Shown here piece after piece: positions 11,527 to 23,286 of a DNA stretch of 64,000 bases. Below the pieces are notes generated by a model. The model did not search any database, was not told the origin of the DNA, and was given only the letters and a program-made list of their open reading frames with translations. The stretch is from Atopsyche davidsoni (Eukaryota; Arthropoda; Insecta; Trichoptera; Hydrobiosidae), in NCBI GenBank assembly GCA_022113835.1, contig JAILWY010000030.1:1054001-1118000 (forward strand), read 5' to 3'. Each line of letters begins with the position of its first letter. Position 1 is the first letter of the stretch. Position numbers and translations under genes: made by a program.

Positions 11527-14500
11527 TAATTATTTTGATTTGGAAAGTTATGCATTCGAATGAAGGGACTGCATCCGCGCTGGTCGCACAGACTTCAAAT
11601 TGCCCTCCGGAGGCGGCGGCGTGTGGGGATAGAACCCACAAATTAATAAACAGTTACTTAATGCCGCAAGGTTGCCCGCACGCTATATGGGGCTCAGGGG
11701 TGCCCAACTAATAAGACGCGAACAAGGAAATAATGTCAGGAATTTCTCGCCTTTTCAAAATAACAAATTCGTATCTATATTTTGTTTATAAATCACTAAG
11801 TAAAAAATTGCAAATAAAAAGCTACGACTATATTATTTTAACTAAATATCTCAGAAAAAGGACTAACGTTCATGACTTTGTAATTCTAATACGTTGAGTA
11901 TGGTAATTTGTTAAACCAATATATGATGTGGGGCTATATGATTTGATATTTATTAACGGTTGAGTCTCGTTATTTCATGATTTTTCAGAAAAAATATTAG
12001 CTGATTCCTCGATGAAAGATTATTTGATACTGAGTCTAACTTTTAATTATTTAGTTAATTTTTGCAATTATTTCATCATACCCCAATTTTTTTTCAAATA
12101 AAAATACAAATATAATAATAATCAATTATCTATACAAATACAATAATAATCAGGAGTAATTTGTATTTAAGCACTCGGTTAGCGCACGCCTGGTTAAGCA
12201 ATTGATTGTGCATGGCATAAAAAGACCTTGTATGACCTTCAAACGACGAGAATATACTATCTAAAAAAAAATACGTGAAATGAGTAGCATCAAACCCACA
12301 CTTTTTGGACCTCACGGCTAATAAATGGTACGAACTAATATTGGAATGTAAGAGAAGATTATATTGACATTTGTTCGACGGCTTCATATTTTATGTAGGG
12401 GTACTGCGGTAACAGTACAACAATGATATATGACATTTTCAAGACAATAAGGTATAGATAGGATTTGAGTTTATATATCTATAAATAACTCATTTTTTAA
12501 ATAGTAAATCGAAATATGTATAACCGCTCTACTGAATAGATAAAAGTTTGATATCAGTAAAATAGTTACATATTTTTTTTATAAATGATTTAAAAAGAAC
12601 CAATCAAGTGCTATTTTTAGCTAAATATAACAACATTTCTGTGAATTCGATTAGCCCCAAATTGCATATTTGATAATTCCAGCTGCCAATAAAAAAAAAC
12701 TATATTCTATTAGCTCACGTGAATTCACATAAGAAAACGCAAAACTTGAATGACGTATTCCACCCCCAATTCGAGCATTCGCCACTCTTTCGAGTGCCGT
12801 GGCGTGACGTGAGTCAGTTTCTTAATATGCCGTCTGTAAGTTTTGAATTTTTTCACAAGTTGGCGACCTCTACAAAGACAAAGTCATATTACATCGACTC
12901 CAGACGCTCTCACGCACACAGAGGCACACCGACGGGCAGGCCGGCACACACACCCACACGCGCGCGGCTCAGATTTGTTAGCTAAGTGTCCCTGTAAGTG
13001 TGTAAAAGGTTTTTAAGAAAGTATAGCCGCCCCAAAACTTCTTGCTCGAATAAATTTATAATCTATCGCTATCAATATTAACTGAGCAATACAATATGCG
13101 TTTTTTTTCCCCACGAAATCAGAAGTTAGCCTGTTTACATGCGTGCGCGCTTACAACATGAAAAATGCAGTTATGGTGCAATGTAACAAAAAAAAAAAAG
13201 GACGTGTTGCTTGTGTTCAGTACATACATAAAAATATTTTGCTTTTCAAGATGTGTGTATTTAAGATTAGCCTCGTTAAATTAAAAGTTTTTTTTTTCTA
13301 GAAATAGTATGAATGCACTTTGTTTTTACAAGCATATTGTAAGTTTACAAGTGAAGCCAGAAGTTTAGATGCGACTCCCATCGGCCTGCATCGGCGCGCG
13401 CGAGTGTGCGTTTGTTTATAGGCGAGGTGAGCTGACTTAGAATAAAAATATTCCGACCGTAGTCCGCCGATACAAATAAATAATACCCGAGAGATCGCAG
13501 CGCCGAGGGGCCGCGCCGGGGCGAGTCGCGAGCTCGACCAATTCACCGCTCATACAAAATGAAGATGCTGCATTCAAACCTTTTGTTCAATTTTTTTTAA
13601 ATATTGTCATTCAATCTAACAGTACACATTTCAGCGTTTTTAAACTATTGTTTTATATTTTTTTACAACATGGATACCATAAAAATTGCATGATGAAACA
13701 TTGAAATTACTGCACGGCATAAAAAGTTATACGATGGCATTTTTTTGGTAAAATTTTGTTAAATTTGTGAGTTGTTAGTTTCTTCAGTTCTTAATGAAAT
13801 TTTTGAAAAAAATATATTCTTAATAATACTGAGCTCAATCTCGCAGAATTTGCGACGTGACGTTCAGATCACTTAGCGAATATGCTCGGCAAGTCTTCAG
13901 GTGCGCTCGAGGGGGCAGAGAGCCCCGAGTCTGGCCGGCGGGAGGGTGACCCGCTCCTCCCCCTCCACCCCCTCCACCCCGCTCCCCCTGCTCCCCCCCC
14001 CTCCACCCTCCCGCGCAGCCTCCAGCAATTACGGACCGCGGTCCTGACTGCAGCGCACGCCTTATACGGGAGCTTTTTCTGCCTATTGTTTGACGGGGGA
14101 TCGAGCGATCCTTGTAATCGTGCGATTCATTAAAATTTATCGACTTAATTGCAAGGATAACAAGGCCTGAATATCACGCCTGATTATAGTACAATCGATT
14201 TTCCGAATAGTTGATTTTCAAAACTCGATCTGGAAAGGGTTTTTTTTTGGTGTGATCTGCCACCTAAAAAATCATTTATATTTTCGAGTGTTTTCTCATC
14301 CAACTTATTTAACTCATCATTTTGGATATTCTAATAAAATTTTATTGGATTAAAAATATTAAAGTTATCCATCAAATATCATAAGACTGCGTATACTACA
14401 AGTGATTGCCAATAAACGACGATTGTATTGTACTTTTGTGCAGGTGAAAGTAATTTAGTAGTACTTTTTTTGCTTTTATAAATCGCTTGGTACTCATTCG

Positions 14501-15188
14501 ATTAACTTTTTCATTTGAACGAGCTGTGTTTCGCCCTGTTGCAACTTTGTTTGTAGTGCCGATGGTCATTTATGCTGTATTGGGGGAGCAACAGATGCAT
14601 TGAGCTGTTGAAAACATGTTTACTGCGGTAAAAAATATGAGATTATTTTCCATGACACAAAACAACTGGAAATTCCTATGGTTTCAGTGATACCTTTTTG
14701 TAACATGCGTTAAATATATTTTTGAACTTTTTCAGTCAAAATAGTACTTAAGCTTTAGGAAATCTGAATAGGATTGTGTCAAAAGCGTTACGTCTGGGAT
14801 AAACCGCAGTGGTAAAATTACCTTTAAAATAATATATACAATTTTCTACAAAAATAGCAGGTGTTTGGAACAACTTTTTTAATATTTTTTTTACAATTGC
14901 AACGATATGTATCGAAGAGCGTCCAGGGGTTGTAGGTTGTAGGTGACAGCGAGGGGGCGGGCCGGGAGGGTGGCGTCTGGCCCCTGACCTTGTCTGCTCC
15001 CCTCCCCACCATCTCCACCCCGTAAAAAATGACTTAGACGATTATAGCTCACTCTCACGGTCAATGGGTATTGCAAACAAGCCCTGTATAAATAGAAAGT
15101 GATCAAATTATAATAACAATAGACAATAATTAACACATTCAATTGACAAAGGTATACAAATTTACTGTAGTAATAAAAAAATCATACC
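11527..15188. other. Intergenic DNA with several GC-richer patches
   Basis: No gene is supported. A short spaced repeat TACAAATA(T/C)AATAATAATCA occurs at about 12105 and 12133. GC-richer, possibly regulatory patches lie near 12770-12980, 13340-13550, 13870-14200 and 14930-15020. The first contains CGTGACGTGAGTCA, and the third ends in TTTATCGACTTAATTGC- and CGATT-type words. Confidence 0.5.
13950..14014. repeat. Homopyrimidine (C/T) tract
   Basis: About 60 bases almost purely C and T on the + strand, with CCTCCACC-type units. Such tracts can form triplex DNA and create long spurious Pro-rich frames, as here (the 83-codon frame at 13882-14133). A similar tract lies at 39880-39946. Confidence 0.6.
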
Positions 15189-15240
15189 ATCTTGTGCTCC
15201 AGTGGTTAGCACTATGAGATTTTGGGTTCGAATTCTGGCG
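15189..15240 (+). repeat. tRNA-like fragment
   Basis: AGTGGTTAGCAC (A-box-like) is followed about 20 bases later by GGGTTCGAATTC (good B box). The spacing is too short for an intact tRNA, so it is a truncated tRNA-derived sequence. Confidence 0.45.
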
Positions 15241-15928
15241 TAGATATAGTAAAAATTTGTTTCCACATGAAAGGAAACCCTTTGAGAAAAATGCATAATT
15301 TTTAAGTCTTCCGCTTGTAAAATGAACATTGAATAGATTAACAACTTTTTATCAATTTAAAATGCAAACGTATAAATAAATGATGACACGTAAAAATACT
15401 ACTGGTTTTATTATGGTAGTTTGCTGCTTAAAAAAGAAGCAATATCATTTTATAACATTTACGGTATTCTCGTACAAAGATACATTCGACTTTTTGACTC
15501 AAACAAATACCCTTAAAGTTTCGTTGCACTGCATTCTATTTTAGGTTTATGCATATTGTTTTCAGACTTCAATAAAAACGGAATTGCCAATAAACACACA
15601 AAGCTCAGAGTTCATTATATTCTTTTTATAATTTATATGGATTGATAAGTTTATAAAATAATATATTCATATTTGATGCGTTAATAAATCCGCATCCTTT
15701 TTTTTTAAGTCGAACACAGTCCAAATCACATTAAACTGCTCATTTATTTATTTCTTTTTGTTGCAGTCTTCAATATTAGTTAAATTTTAAGGCTCATTTT
15801 TTTAATTATTTTATTGTAAAACATAATCAATAAGCAAGCAAAAAGTGTTATTTCCAATAAATAAATAAATGATGTATTAATTGGGAAATGGGTATATGTG
15901 CGATATATGTTTTTTCAAACAAATTATT

Positions 15929-16061
15929 GAAAATAAAACACTATGTGATTTTTTCACATGTTTAATTTTATTGGTGACCGGTTTCGCCAACCTTTTGAAA
16001 CTGAGTGGTCACAAATACAATTAAACATGTGAAAAAATCACTGAAGTATTTTATTTAAAAT
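15929..16061. repeat. Fold-back element of the CCGGTTTCGCCAA family
   Basis: The arms 15929-15979 and 16007-16061 are reverse complements over about 50 bp, with a 27-bp loop containing GGTTTCGCCAACC. The arm ends (GTGATTTTTTCACATGTTTA) match the outer arm of the 4639-5156 element, so this is a shorter member of the same family. Confidence 0.7.
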
Positions 16062-19035
16062 ATTTTTACATGAGTGTTATGAAACATACTTTAAGTTTTT
16101 GTATTTTTTCTCTACGCATTAAGAGATTTGATCTACGACCCATCGCTGATCGGACCACTATGCCTCAAAAATCTTATTGATATTTTCTCAGATTATTTTC
16201 GTTTAAAGCTATAACAAAAATTGTAACAAAGCCTTTGATCGTTCTCAATATAAGATATTTAGAAATAACAGTAATTTTTATCGTTGGAATTTCTTATTGA
16301 ATCTAGAAATAGATCAAATAGTAATTTTTAAACTATCAATGTTTTGCTGCAGTGAGGTTAGCTGTGGCGTAACAGAATTATTCGAGGGGTTTGAGGGTAC
16401 AACGTGAACTCATCATGCAGATAAGTTCTGGCTAAAATTCCTGAAAAGTGCCGAAAGGGTGTATTTCACAGCAGCCAGGCTAGCTGATCGCACAGTGGTC
16501 CGCGTGTATGTGCGAGCCTTCTCCAGGTTCCCAAGCCCTGGCGGAGCAGATAGTGCGCCTGCCGAGCGAACCTGAACCTCGGGTAGGGGCGGCGTAAGGC
16601 GAGGATGGCTTGGCTGCGACTGCATTAATCAGGAAAGCCACCTGCGACGCTCAAGTCTCTAAATAAATTTATTTATTTCATAATTAAAGTAGAAATTCAA
16701 TACTATATCGATGTAAGCGATTCATATGTGCAACGATGAGAAAAATTATAGGCAATACCTGTGGAATTCAATTAACACATGTGCTCTTTCTCAAATAGGC
16801 TACAATGAAGTTGTAGCAGAGCGAGAATCTGGCTCATCATATTTAAAGGCGAAATCGATGCAACTAGGTTGTTAGACTAATATTTTAGTAATAGCAAACA
16901 TTATTGAATTTTATTAACTTATTATGACATTTGATTTTTTTTAAAGTCAATTTTAAGCTAAGCTGTCCAGTTTTATTGATTACGTTTTATATCAAGGCAG
17001 CTGGGATGATAGCCAATATCAATAAAAAAAGTGGAAGTTTCTATTGAAAGTCCGCGCGCTACGGTTTGAGAGGCCGCGGGCCCGCGGGGAATATGCAATA
17101 ATATCTGGTCTCAGTGCTGCCTGCTTTGTTATGTTAATGGCCGCTACGGTATAACTATTTGATGCGAATTCACGGGATTATGGGTCTAATTGAGGTACGG
17201 CACAGAGGCTAGTTTCGCGGTAATTATGTGCCAGCACTGAGTTGCAACTATCCGAGACGAGTTTGCATCTTGGACCAGAAGACTGCACGAGCAGGCCTGG
17301 CCCTCAGCATCTGCTTTTCCGTTACGTATACGTGCCACTGTGCGGCAAAACGTTTATGCTGGAATCGGCCCGTGTGATCCTTAAGGTTCCCACTTAACAA
17401 TAAATCAAATATGATTTTCAATAATTTCCTCTGTCTGGTGTTGCCGCCCACCAATCTAATTCCCTCAAAAGAAAACAATTCCATCAATCCCTCGAATCAT
17501 CGCCTTCCCCCCGCCCTTTTACGCTTTTACGCTTTTTCGTCTTTGCGGGTGTATGCAACCATCTCCAAATAATCCACGCGAATAAACCACCCTAAATTTT
17601 ATCCATCTACCAATCCTGAAGAAATGTAACTGTAATGTAAATGAAATATTGAAACACATAGGCCAATAATATATAAAAAGTCCCTATTGAGTAAATATTT
17701 ACATTTCAGTTCAATAGCGTCAACAATTTCCTTTCCCCGCTCAGAAGAGAAAATCAATTCTGAAAAATATGCAAATTTTAAATTCAAAACGCTAATTAAC
17801 ATATCGGCAGTATTAAAATATGAATTGGTTGGTAGTTTCGATTTCTCGCGTGGCTTTCGCCCTTCTAGCTAGGAGTCAGTTTAATACATTTCTGAAGCGT
17901 GTAATTAAGCAAGAAATAATAATAATTTCGCTCCGCCGGGTTGGAATTTCTCGAGTCCCGCGCATAGTGCCGCGGTCATTGGTTCGTCTCCTGCGATTGG
18001 CAGACCCGACTTCTCGGAAAACCTACGCCGGAGTTGCCGGCTGAAGCCCTTCTCACAGATATTGATCCAAATCTGATGCAGAACTATTGCATCAAAAACA
18101 AACCAAAACATAAATATTGCAAACATATTGCATTTATTAAGTGTTTCATAATTTTTTTTTATATCACATTTAAATATATAAATAGTTGATGTTTTGTTTA
18201 GTCTTACTGAGCTGTATTCATCCGGAAGTCGGTGCAATTGTTCTACTTTAGTATTTTCGCGTTGATAATTAAATAAATACAAGCAATTGTGTAAAATATA
18301 AGAGAATATGATAATATGGGAGTGGATAACAGAGCACAATTTGTTTAAGATCAAGGATCTAATAAAGTAATAAATAATAATGAAAATACTTGACCGTGGG
18401 ACACCCTGGGAGTTACTAGACAGCTCTAAAGATTGTAACAATTAACGGCTAAGAGACTGAGCTGGTCCTCAAACTGTGGCACGTGAATGTTATTTGATTT
18501 AAATTTATAGGGACTTCTGAGTTTTATAAAAAAACATTTATTTTAACAAAAAAAATCTTAGTCTATAGAGTGAAAGATTATGAGATAAATTATTTTATAT
18601 CATTTAAGGGTTTTGTCTGACTGATTTCCAAGCAGTTTGAATATCAATTTTTTGTTGTTTTATTTTGAAGTATTTAATGGCGTGCGCTATTTGTGCAATT
18701 GAAATATAATTGATGATGACGGTGGCATGTTGGGAGCCGTAGAGGCGGCGCAAGGTGCCCGAGCGGGACGGCGCTAGGCGGGCAGAGCGAGAGGGCGGCG
18801 CGGCGAGGAGTCGGCGACCCTGTGGGAACCCGGCCCGTGACGTCACAGGGACCGGCCGTCACGCCGAGCCTCCGTACAGCGCGGACTGCGAGTACACTCG
18901 GCGTACGTTACAGAATAGCAAACTTCGCATTTCGAGGGCTTCTCTCCAGACTCACCATGAAGAAGCCCTTAAAAAGCGAAAGCGTTCGCAAACAAAATGT
19001 ATGTAGTCTCATAGCCATTTGGCTATCCATTCTGC
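16062..19035. other. Intergenic DNA with GC-rich islands
   Basis: No gene is supported. GC-rich candidate regulatory patches lie at 16410-16640, 17040-17260 and 17900-18060. The 17040-17260 patch has TTATGTTAATGGCCGC and GGGTCTAATTGAGG. The longest frame of the desert (minus strand, 17905-18441, 178 codons) lies here, but two thirds of it is AT-rich Ile/Phe/Tyr/Asn-rich sequence without a domain. Confidence 0.5.
18720..18975. promoter_or_regulatory. GC-rich island with a CRE palindrome
   Basis: About 250 bp of strongly GC- and CpG-rich DNA containing CCGTGACGTCACAGG, a full CRE (TGACGTCA). It ends at an ATG in good context (TCACCATGAAGAAG) opening 14 Lys/Ser-rich codons before a weak GTATGT donor-like word. 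A promoter with a first exon is conceivable, but no downstream exon was found, so I call only the regulatory island. Confidence 0.3.
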
Positions 19036-19345
<310 letters not shown>

Positions 19346-20810
19346 AAAAGTTTTTTTGAACTCTGAACCTATCACGTATTAAGAGCTCTCGTTGCAGGCA
19401 GTCACAAAAATCAGTTGTAATGAACTACCTTTACAGTAAGTATTTTCTGTTTAAAATATATGTCGTCTCCCTGCTTAAAATAAAAATGAAGACATATTTG
19501 ATGCAAGCTTTCTATGGTTTCTTTTTATACAGCAGGGCGAATTCCGGAAGGCCTTTCACGCCAAACACTGTTGCGACCGACTCAAATGGGTTTTTAATCT
19601 GTTTCATCCCTAGAAAAATACTACGGTATCGTTTGATTATTGATTTCGGGAAGGCCTTTATCCAGCAGGTGTTGTGACGTTCGGGAGTTTTTAATTTGAG
19701 TTCTCTCCACGTGGACTCGTACTTCGGCAGTGTTTTCCTCGCACTCTTAATTCTTCCATTACTCCAAATTAAGCAGGAGCGTATTTACGGGCCCGCCCAG
19801 TGAACTGCGTTTCGGAGGCTAAAAATACACTTCGCCCTTAGGAATTCAAAATGTAATTCCTTTTATATTAAAACGCGGGTCTTCAGATCATAAATAACAA
19901 ATAAATCATTATTAAGTTAAAGTTTTCATATAAAGTGGGATTGTCAATCAGATAATTCTATCTAGAATCATCTTTGGTAATAAACAGTCCGTTGTAAATT
20001 TATCAATTTGCATATTTTTTTTACGTATAAAAATTACACTAGGAATATTTTATTTGCATTTAATTTATAAAATAACGTGTCAATATTTAGTCAGTCTGCA
20101 ACAGGGTCGGTGGAGGAATCGACCTGTGACCCGCCGGCGACGAAGCTGGGTCCGTTGCGCCACGTAAACTGCAAATGGCGGGTTAATTAGATTATTATTC
20201 CAGCGCATGCATATTGCACAGATTGAGAACCAGCGTCGTGACCGTCGAAAGTATTGCCACTTCCTACTCGTGGAAGCGGTCGCGCACCTGTGGTCCGCGA
20301 TCACAACAACCCCATAATGATTAGTATGAAAAAATAATTACATTGAGAGCAAAGGAAATTTTTGAAAGTAGGTAACATGTTCAAAAAGATAAAAGTGATC
20401 AGTTTTTTGATTGAAAATTAATTTTCCTTCTAAGTAAACAAAAGGTTTTATAAAATGACAATAGTTTTCCAAATAAAAATAAAATCTTTTGCTAGTCTCT
20501 CACGAACATTTACAAGAAATTGGATCATTATCAATAAACATTAGTTTTTTTCATTTCAAAGTATGATAAATAATTATGACATTTATATTTATAAAAAAAC
20601 GTAAATGTTAGATTTTAAAATTAAAAGGATGAATCAGGTTATTATTTTCCTTTAAATAGTAAAGCAGTTATTCATTACTGTTTCAGACTTTTATCTCGAA
20701 TTCCGGTAAAATGACTCTAGTAGTACCGGCCGAGCGGCTCAGTTGCGAACAGTTTGGCGGGCGCTGCCGTGACAGAAGTTTGACGAGCACTCTCGGCGAG
20801 CGCCGCTCGG

Positions 20811-20892
20811 ACTCCCCGCTCGAACCCCACTCGGGCCCCGCTCGGGCTCCCCGCTCGAACCCCGCTCGGGCCCCGCTCGGACTCCCCGCTCG
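20811..20892. repeat. GC-rich 35-bp minisatellite, 2.3 copies
   Basis: Units at 20811-20845 and 20846-20880 differ at two bases; a third starts at 20881 and stops after 12 bases. Each unit is itself built from CCCGCTCGG-like subrepeats. Frames open on both strands only because the unit lacks stops. Confidence 0.85.
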
Positions 20893-21379
20893 TTCCAAAT
20901 TTCACGTTATACTCTAAACTCTCGTTGCGCCACAGCTTGTGAAATGTAGGAACTGTAGAGTTTGTGGATTCCGTGCAATATTATTACACTACGGGCGTAT
21001 TTTTGAATGTTAGATAATGTACTGCAGATATGTAATTATTTAAATAAAATATATAGATTTGGTTTGGAAAGGTACTCGAGTTTTTTTTTTAATTATGTCA
21101 GCACTTTTCCTACTTTCATTACGGAAATGTTTTTATTACCATCATGGTAGTTCATTATTTACTAAATTAAATCCTCAGAGGAGCGATTTTCATGAACGAA
21201 TATTTATTATCAAATATCTTTATAAAGTTACATATATTTCAAATATTTTCTACTGCAGTTGCAAGGGAAAATTCATAGAAAAGAGATATCGAAAGAGGAA
21301 AGACGCGGTGGGATTCGTGATAGTAGCTGAAAGTAGGAATTTCAGATGAACTAATAAGATAAAGATATGTTCAGTAAAG

Positions 21380-21422
21380 TGATCACCCACCTCCTCTGAG
21401 GAGAGGCATTCAAGAAGAAGGT
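21380..21422. repeat. Dispersed repeat R1, 3'-end fragment
   Basis: CTCCTCTGAGGAGAGGCA followed by GAAGAAG matches the ends of the R1 copies at 6030-6066 and 51052-51086. Confidence 0.4.
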
Positions 21423-22715
21423 AGTAATAATTGTGAAATATAAAGGTTATGATTGCGTAAAAAAATATATCTTATTCAATTCTTTTACACTTACAGCTTC
21501 ATGCATAATTTAAACATAGTTTTATTTTTTTAGTATTATGAACGCATCTAATAAATGATATGTGATTGATGGAGGTTCATCAACAGCTTGCGAAAAAATT
21601 AATTATTTGGTACAGTCTACGGACTTACAATCTTGTGGATCCATGTACAGTAAATGAGTATGTATTTGAACTTAATCACATAAAGACGGTTAACTGTTCA
21701 TATCTTTTTACTTGATCATACCAACAAGTCTTCCTACAATCAAATATACATGAACTGCATTATTTTTTTCAACAGATATAAAAATCTGTTAAGAGGCCAA
21801 ATCTCTTGTATTAAATAATATTAGTTGGATTGTTGGCTGACATGAGTGAATATGTTTTGGTTTAATCTCCATTCTGGCAAGTGAATCCCAATCCGATGCA
21901 ATGAGGTGAAGTCTATTCGAGCTCGGTCGAAATCAATTTGTATTTTCATGCAAATTATATAATTTGAATTATTATTGCATTTCAAATACAAGTATTAGTT
22001 TGGTCGCAAACGATGTGTGCTGACAAGGGTCGAATTGGTAAGGGTCGGGGTACTAGTTATATATTTTATATAAAATAACAAATCGTAAAAAAAATTGATC
22101 TATATTAGGATTGTTGAGTTCTTGGGTGTTTTGGTTCAACTGATAACTCAGCAAAATAAAAACTTTCGAACACATCGGAATATGTTCATTCCCAAAAGCA
22201 CGTCATCGAAAGTCGGTCCAGATCGATATGTGTATCAAAAATTTCACTTCCTCGTCGACCTGCAATCCGGATGATCCACGGCCGGCGACCACGTGATAGT
22301 CTTTCACCGGAGGTGACGTCACACTCTCACGACCCTCCCCCCTCCCGCGCTCGGGTTATACAACAATAAGAAAGCGACACGATGTTACGACAAGACCGGC
22401 GCGGCCGAAGAGCTGTTTCTCCGATCGGAGTTCGCTCCGGTTAACCGGGCCACTCGAGTGGATGAACTGTGGGCTTATTGGGACACTACTGGATGAACTA
22501 CGTTTTATGAATGTAAATATCACGTAAAAAAATCATTACATATTTGCCCCATATATTAATTCTGCACGGTGCGGTCTCATATTCCTGCAAAAACGCAAGA
22601 TGCAGAATAAAATGAAAAAAATCGCATCACAATTATCGAGTTACAATTATAGTAACTCCCGCCTCTTAGATATAGATATGCACTTGCATCGGGCTGCAAA
22701 AATGCTCCGCCTTTG

Positions 22716-23286
22716 TACAGGGTGTCCAAAAAGAGTATCGGGTGAATGTGAATAGTGACCGTTATTGCGATATGCTGCGAAAATTTTTGGGCCCAGAGTT
22801 GCAGGAATTTTAATTTTTTAACTCAAGAATGTGGCTCCAACAAGACATGTCATACATCCAAAGAATCAATTGAAGCTGCTAACGAATTATTCCCTAATAA
22901 GGTCATTTCACGTAGAGGTAACATCAACTGGCCTCCTAGAAGTCCCGACCTTAGCCCTCTTGACTATTTCGTATGAGGATACCTTAAAAATAGGGTTTAT
23001 GAGAATAATCCGACGAACCTAACGGAATTGAAACAAAACATCAGGTCAGATATGGCAGCAATATCGAGGGCTATATGTCAGCGTGTTATCAGCAATCTTC
23101 GTTCCAGATTAGAAGAGTGCCAGCAGCGTAACGGTCACCATTTGGATAACATCATCTTTTCAAAATAATTTTACATTTTGTATTCTTACAATCAACAATA
23201 AAAAAAAAACACTTGATTTACAGACTAGTAGTTTTTATTTTACTGAACTAACAAATACCCGATACTCTCTTTGGACACCCTATGTA
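22716..23286 (+). mobile_element. Internally deleted mariner-type element, copy 1
   Basis: Terminal inverted repeats of about 28 bp, GGGTGTCCAAAAAGAGTATC at the left and its complement with one or two changes at the right, lie next to TA dinucleotides. The inside retains only the C-terminal part of a Tc1/mariner (IS630 superfamily) transposase, broken by frameshifts. One can read a remnant of the QQD region (second catalytic Asp), the NWPPRSPDLSPLDYF motif (third catalytic Asp) and the C-terminal tail ending near 23165. The Trp after DYFV is TGA. About half or more of a normal 1.3-kb element is missing. If the lost bases after QQD are allowed for, the Asp-Asp spacing is near 41, which suggests a DD41D (rosa-like) family; this is an inference. 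Confidence 0.85.

Larger units (their letters stand above)
19346..22715. other. Intergenic DNA with regulatory-like patches
   Basis: No gene is supported. GC-rich or motif-dense patches lie at 19530-19850, 20090-20310 and 22230-22470. 20090-20310 contains GGGTTAATTAGATTATTATT and an octamer-like GCATGCATATTGCA. 22230-22470 contains GGTGACGTCACAC (CRE) and CCACGTGA (E-box). The 96-codon frame at 21059-21349 is AT-rich and shows no motif. Confidence 0.5.

Noticed and set aside
17905..18441. The longest open frame of the desert, 178 codons on the minus strand
   Set aside because: Most of it is AT-rich, Ile/Phe/Tyr/Asn/Lys-heavy sequence, and the rest runs through a GC-rich patch. No domain, signal or neighbouring exon fits, and no matching splice pattern was found.
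18463..18485. Second hAT-like word GGTCCTCAAACTGTGGCACG
   Set aside because: No matching opposite end was seen.
18957..18998. Possible first coding exon starting TCACCATGAAGAAG
   Set aside because: The start context is good and a GTATGT word follows, but there is no recognisable continuation and the donor context is weak.
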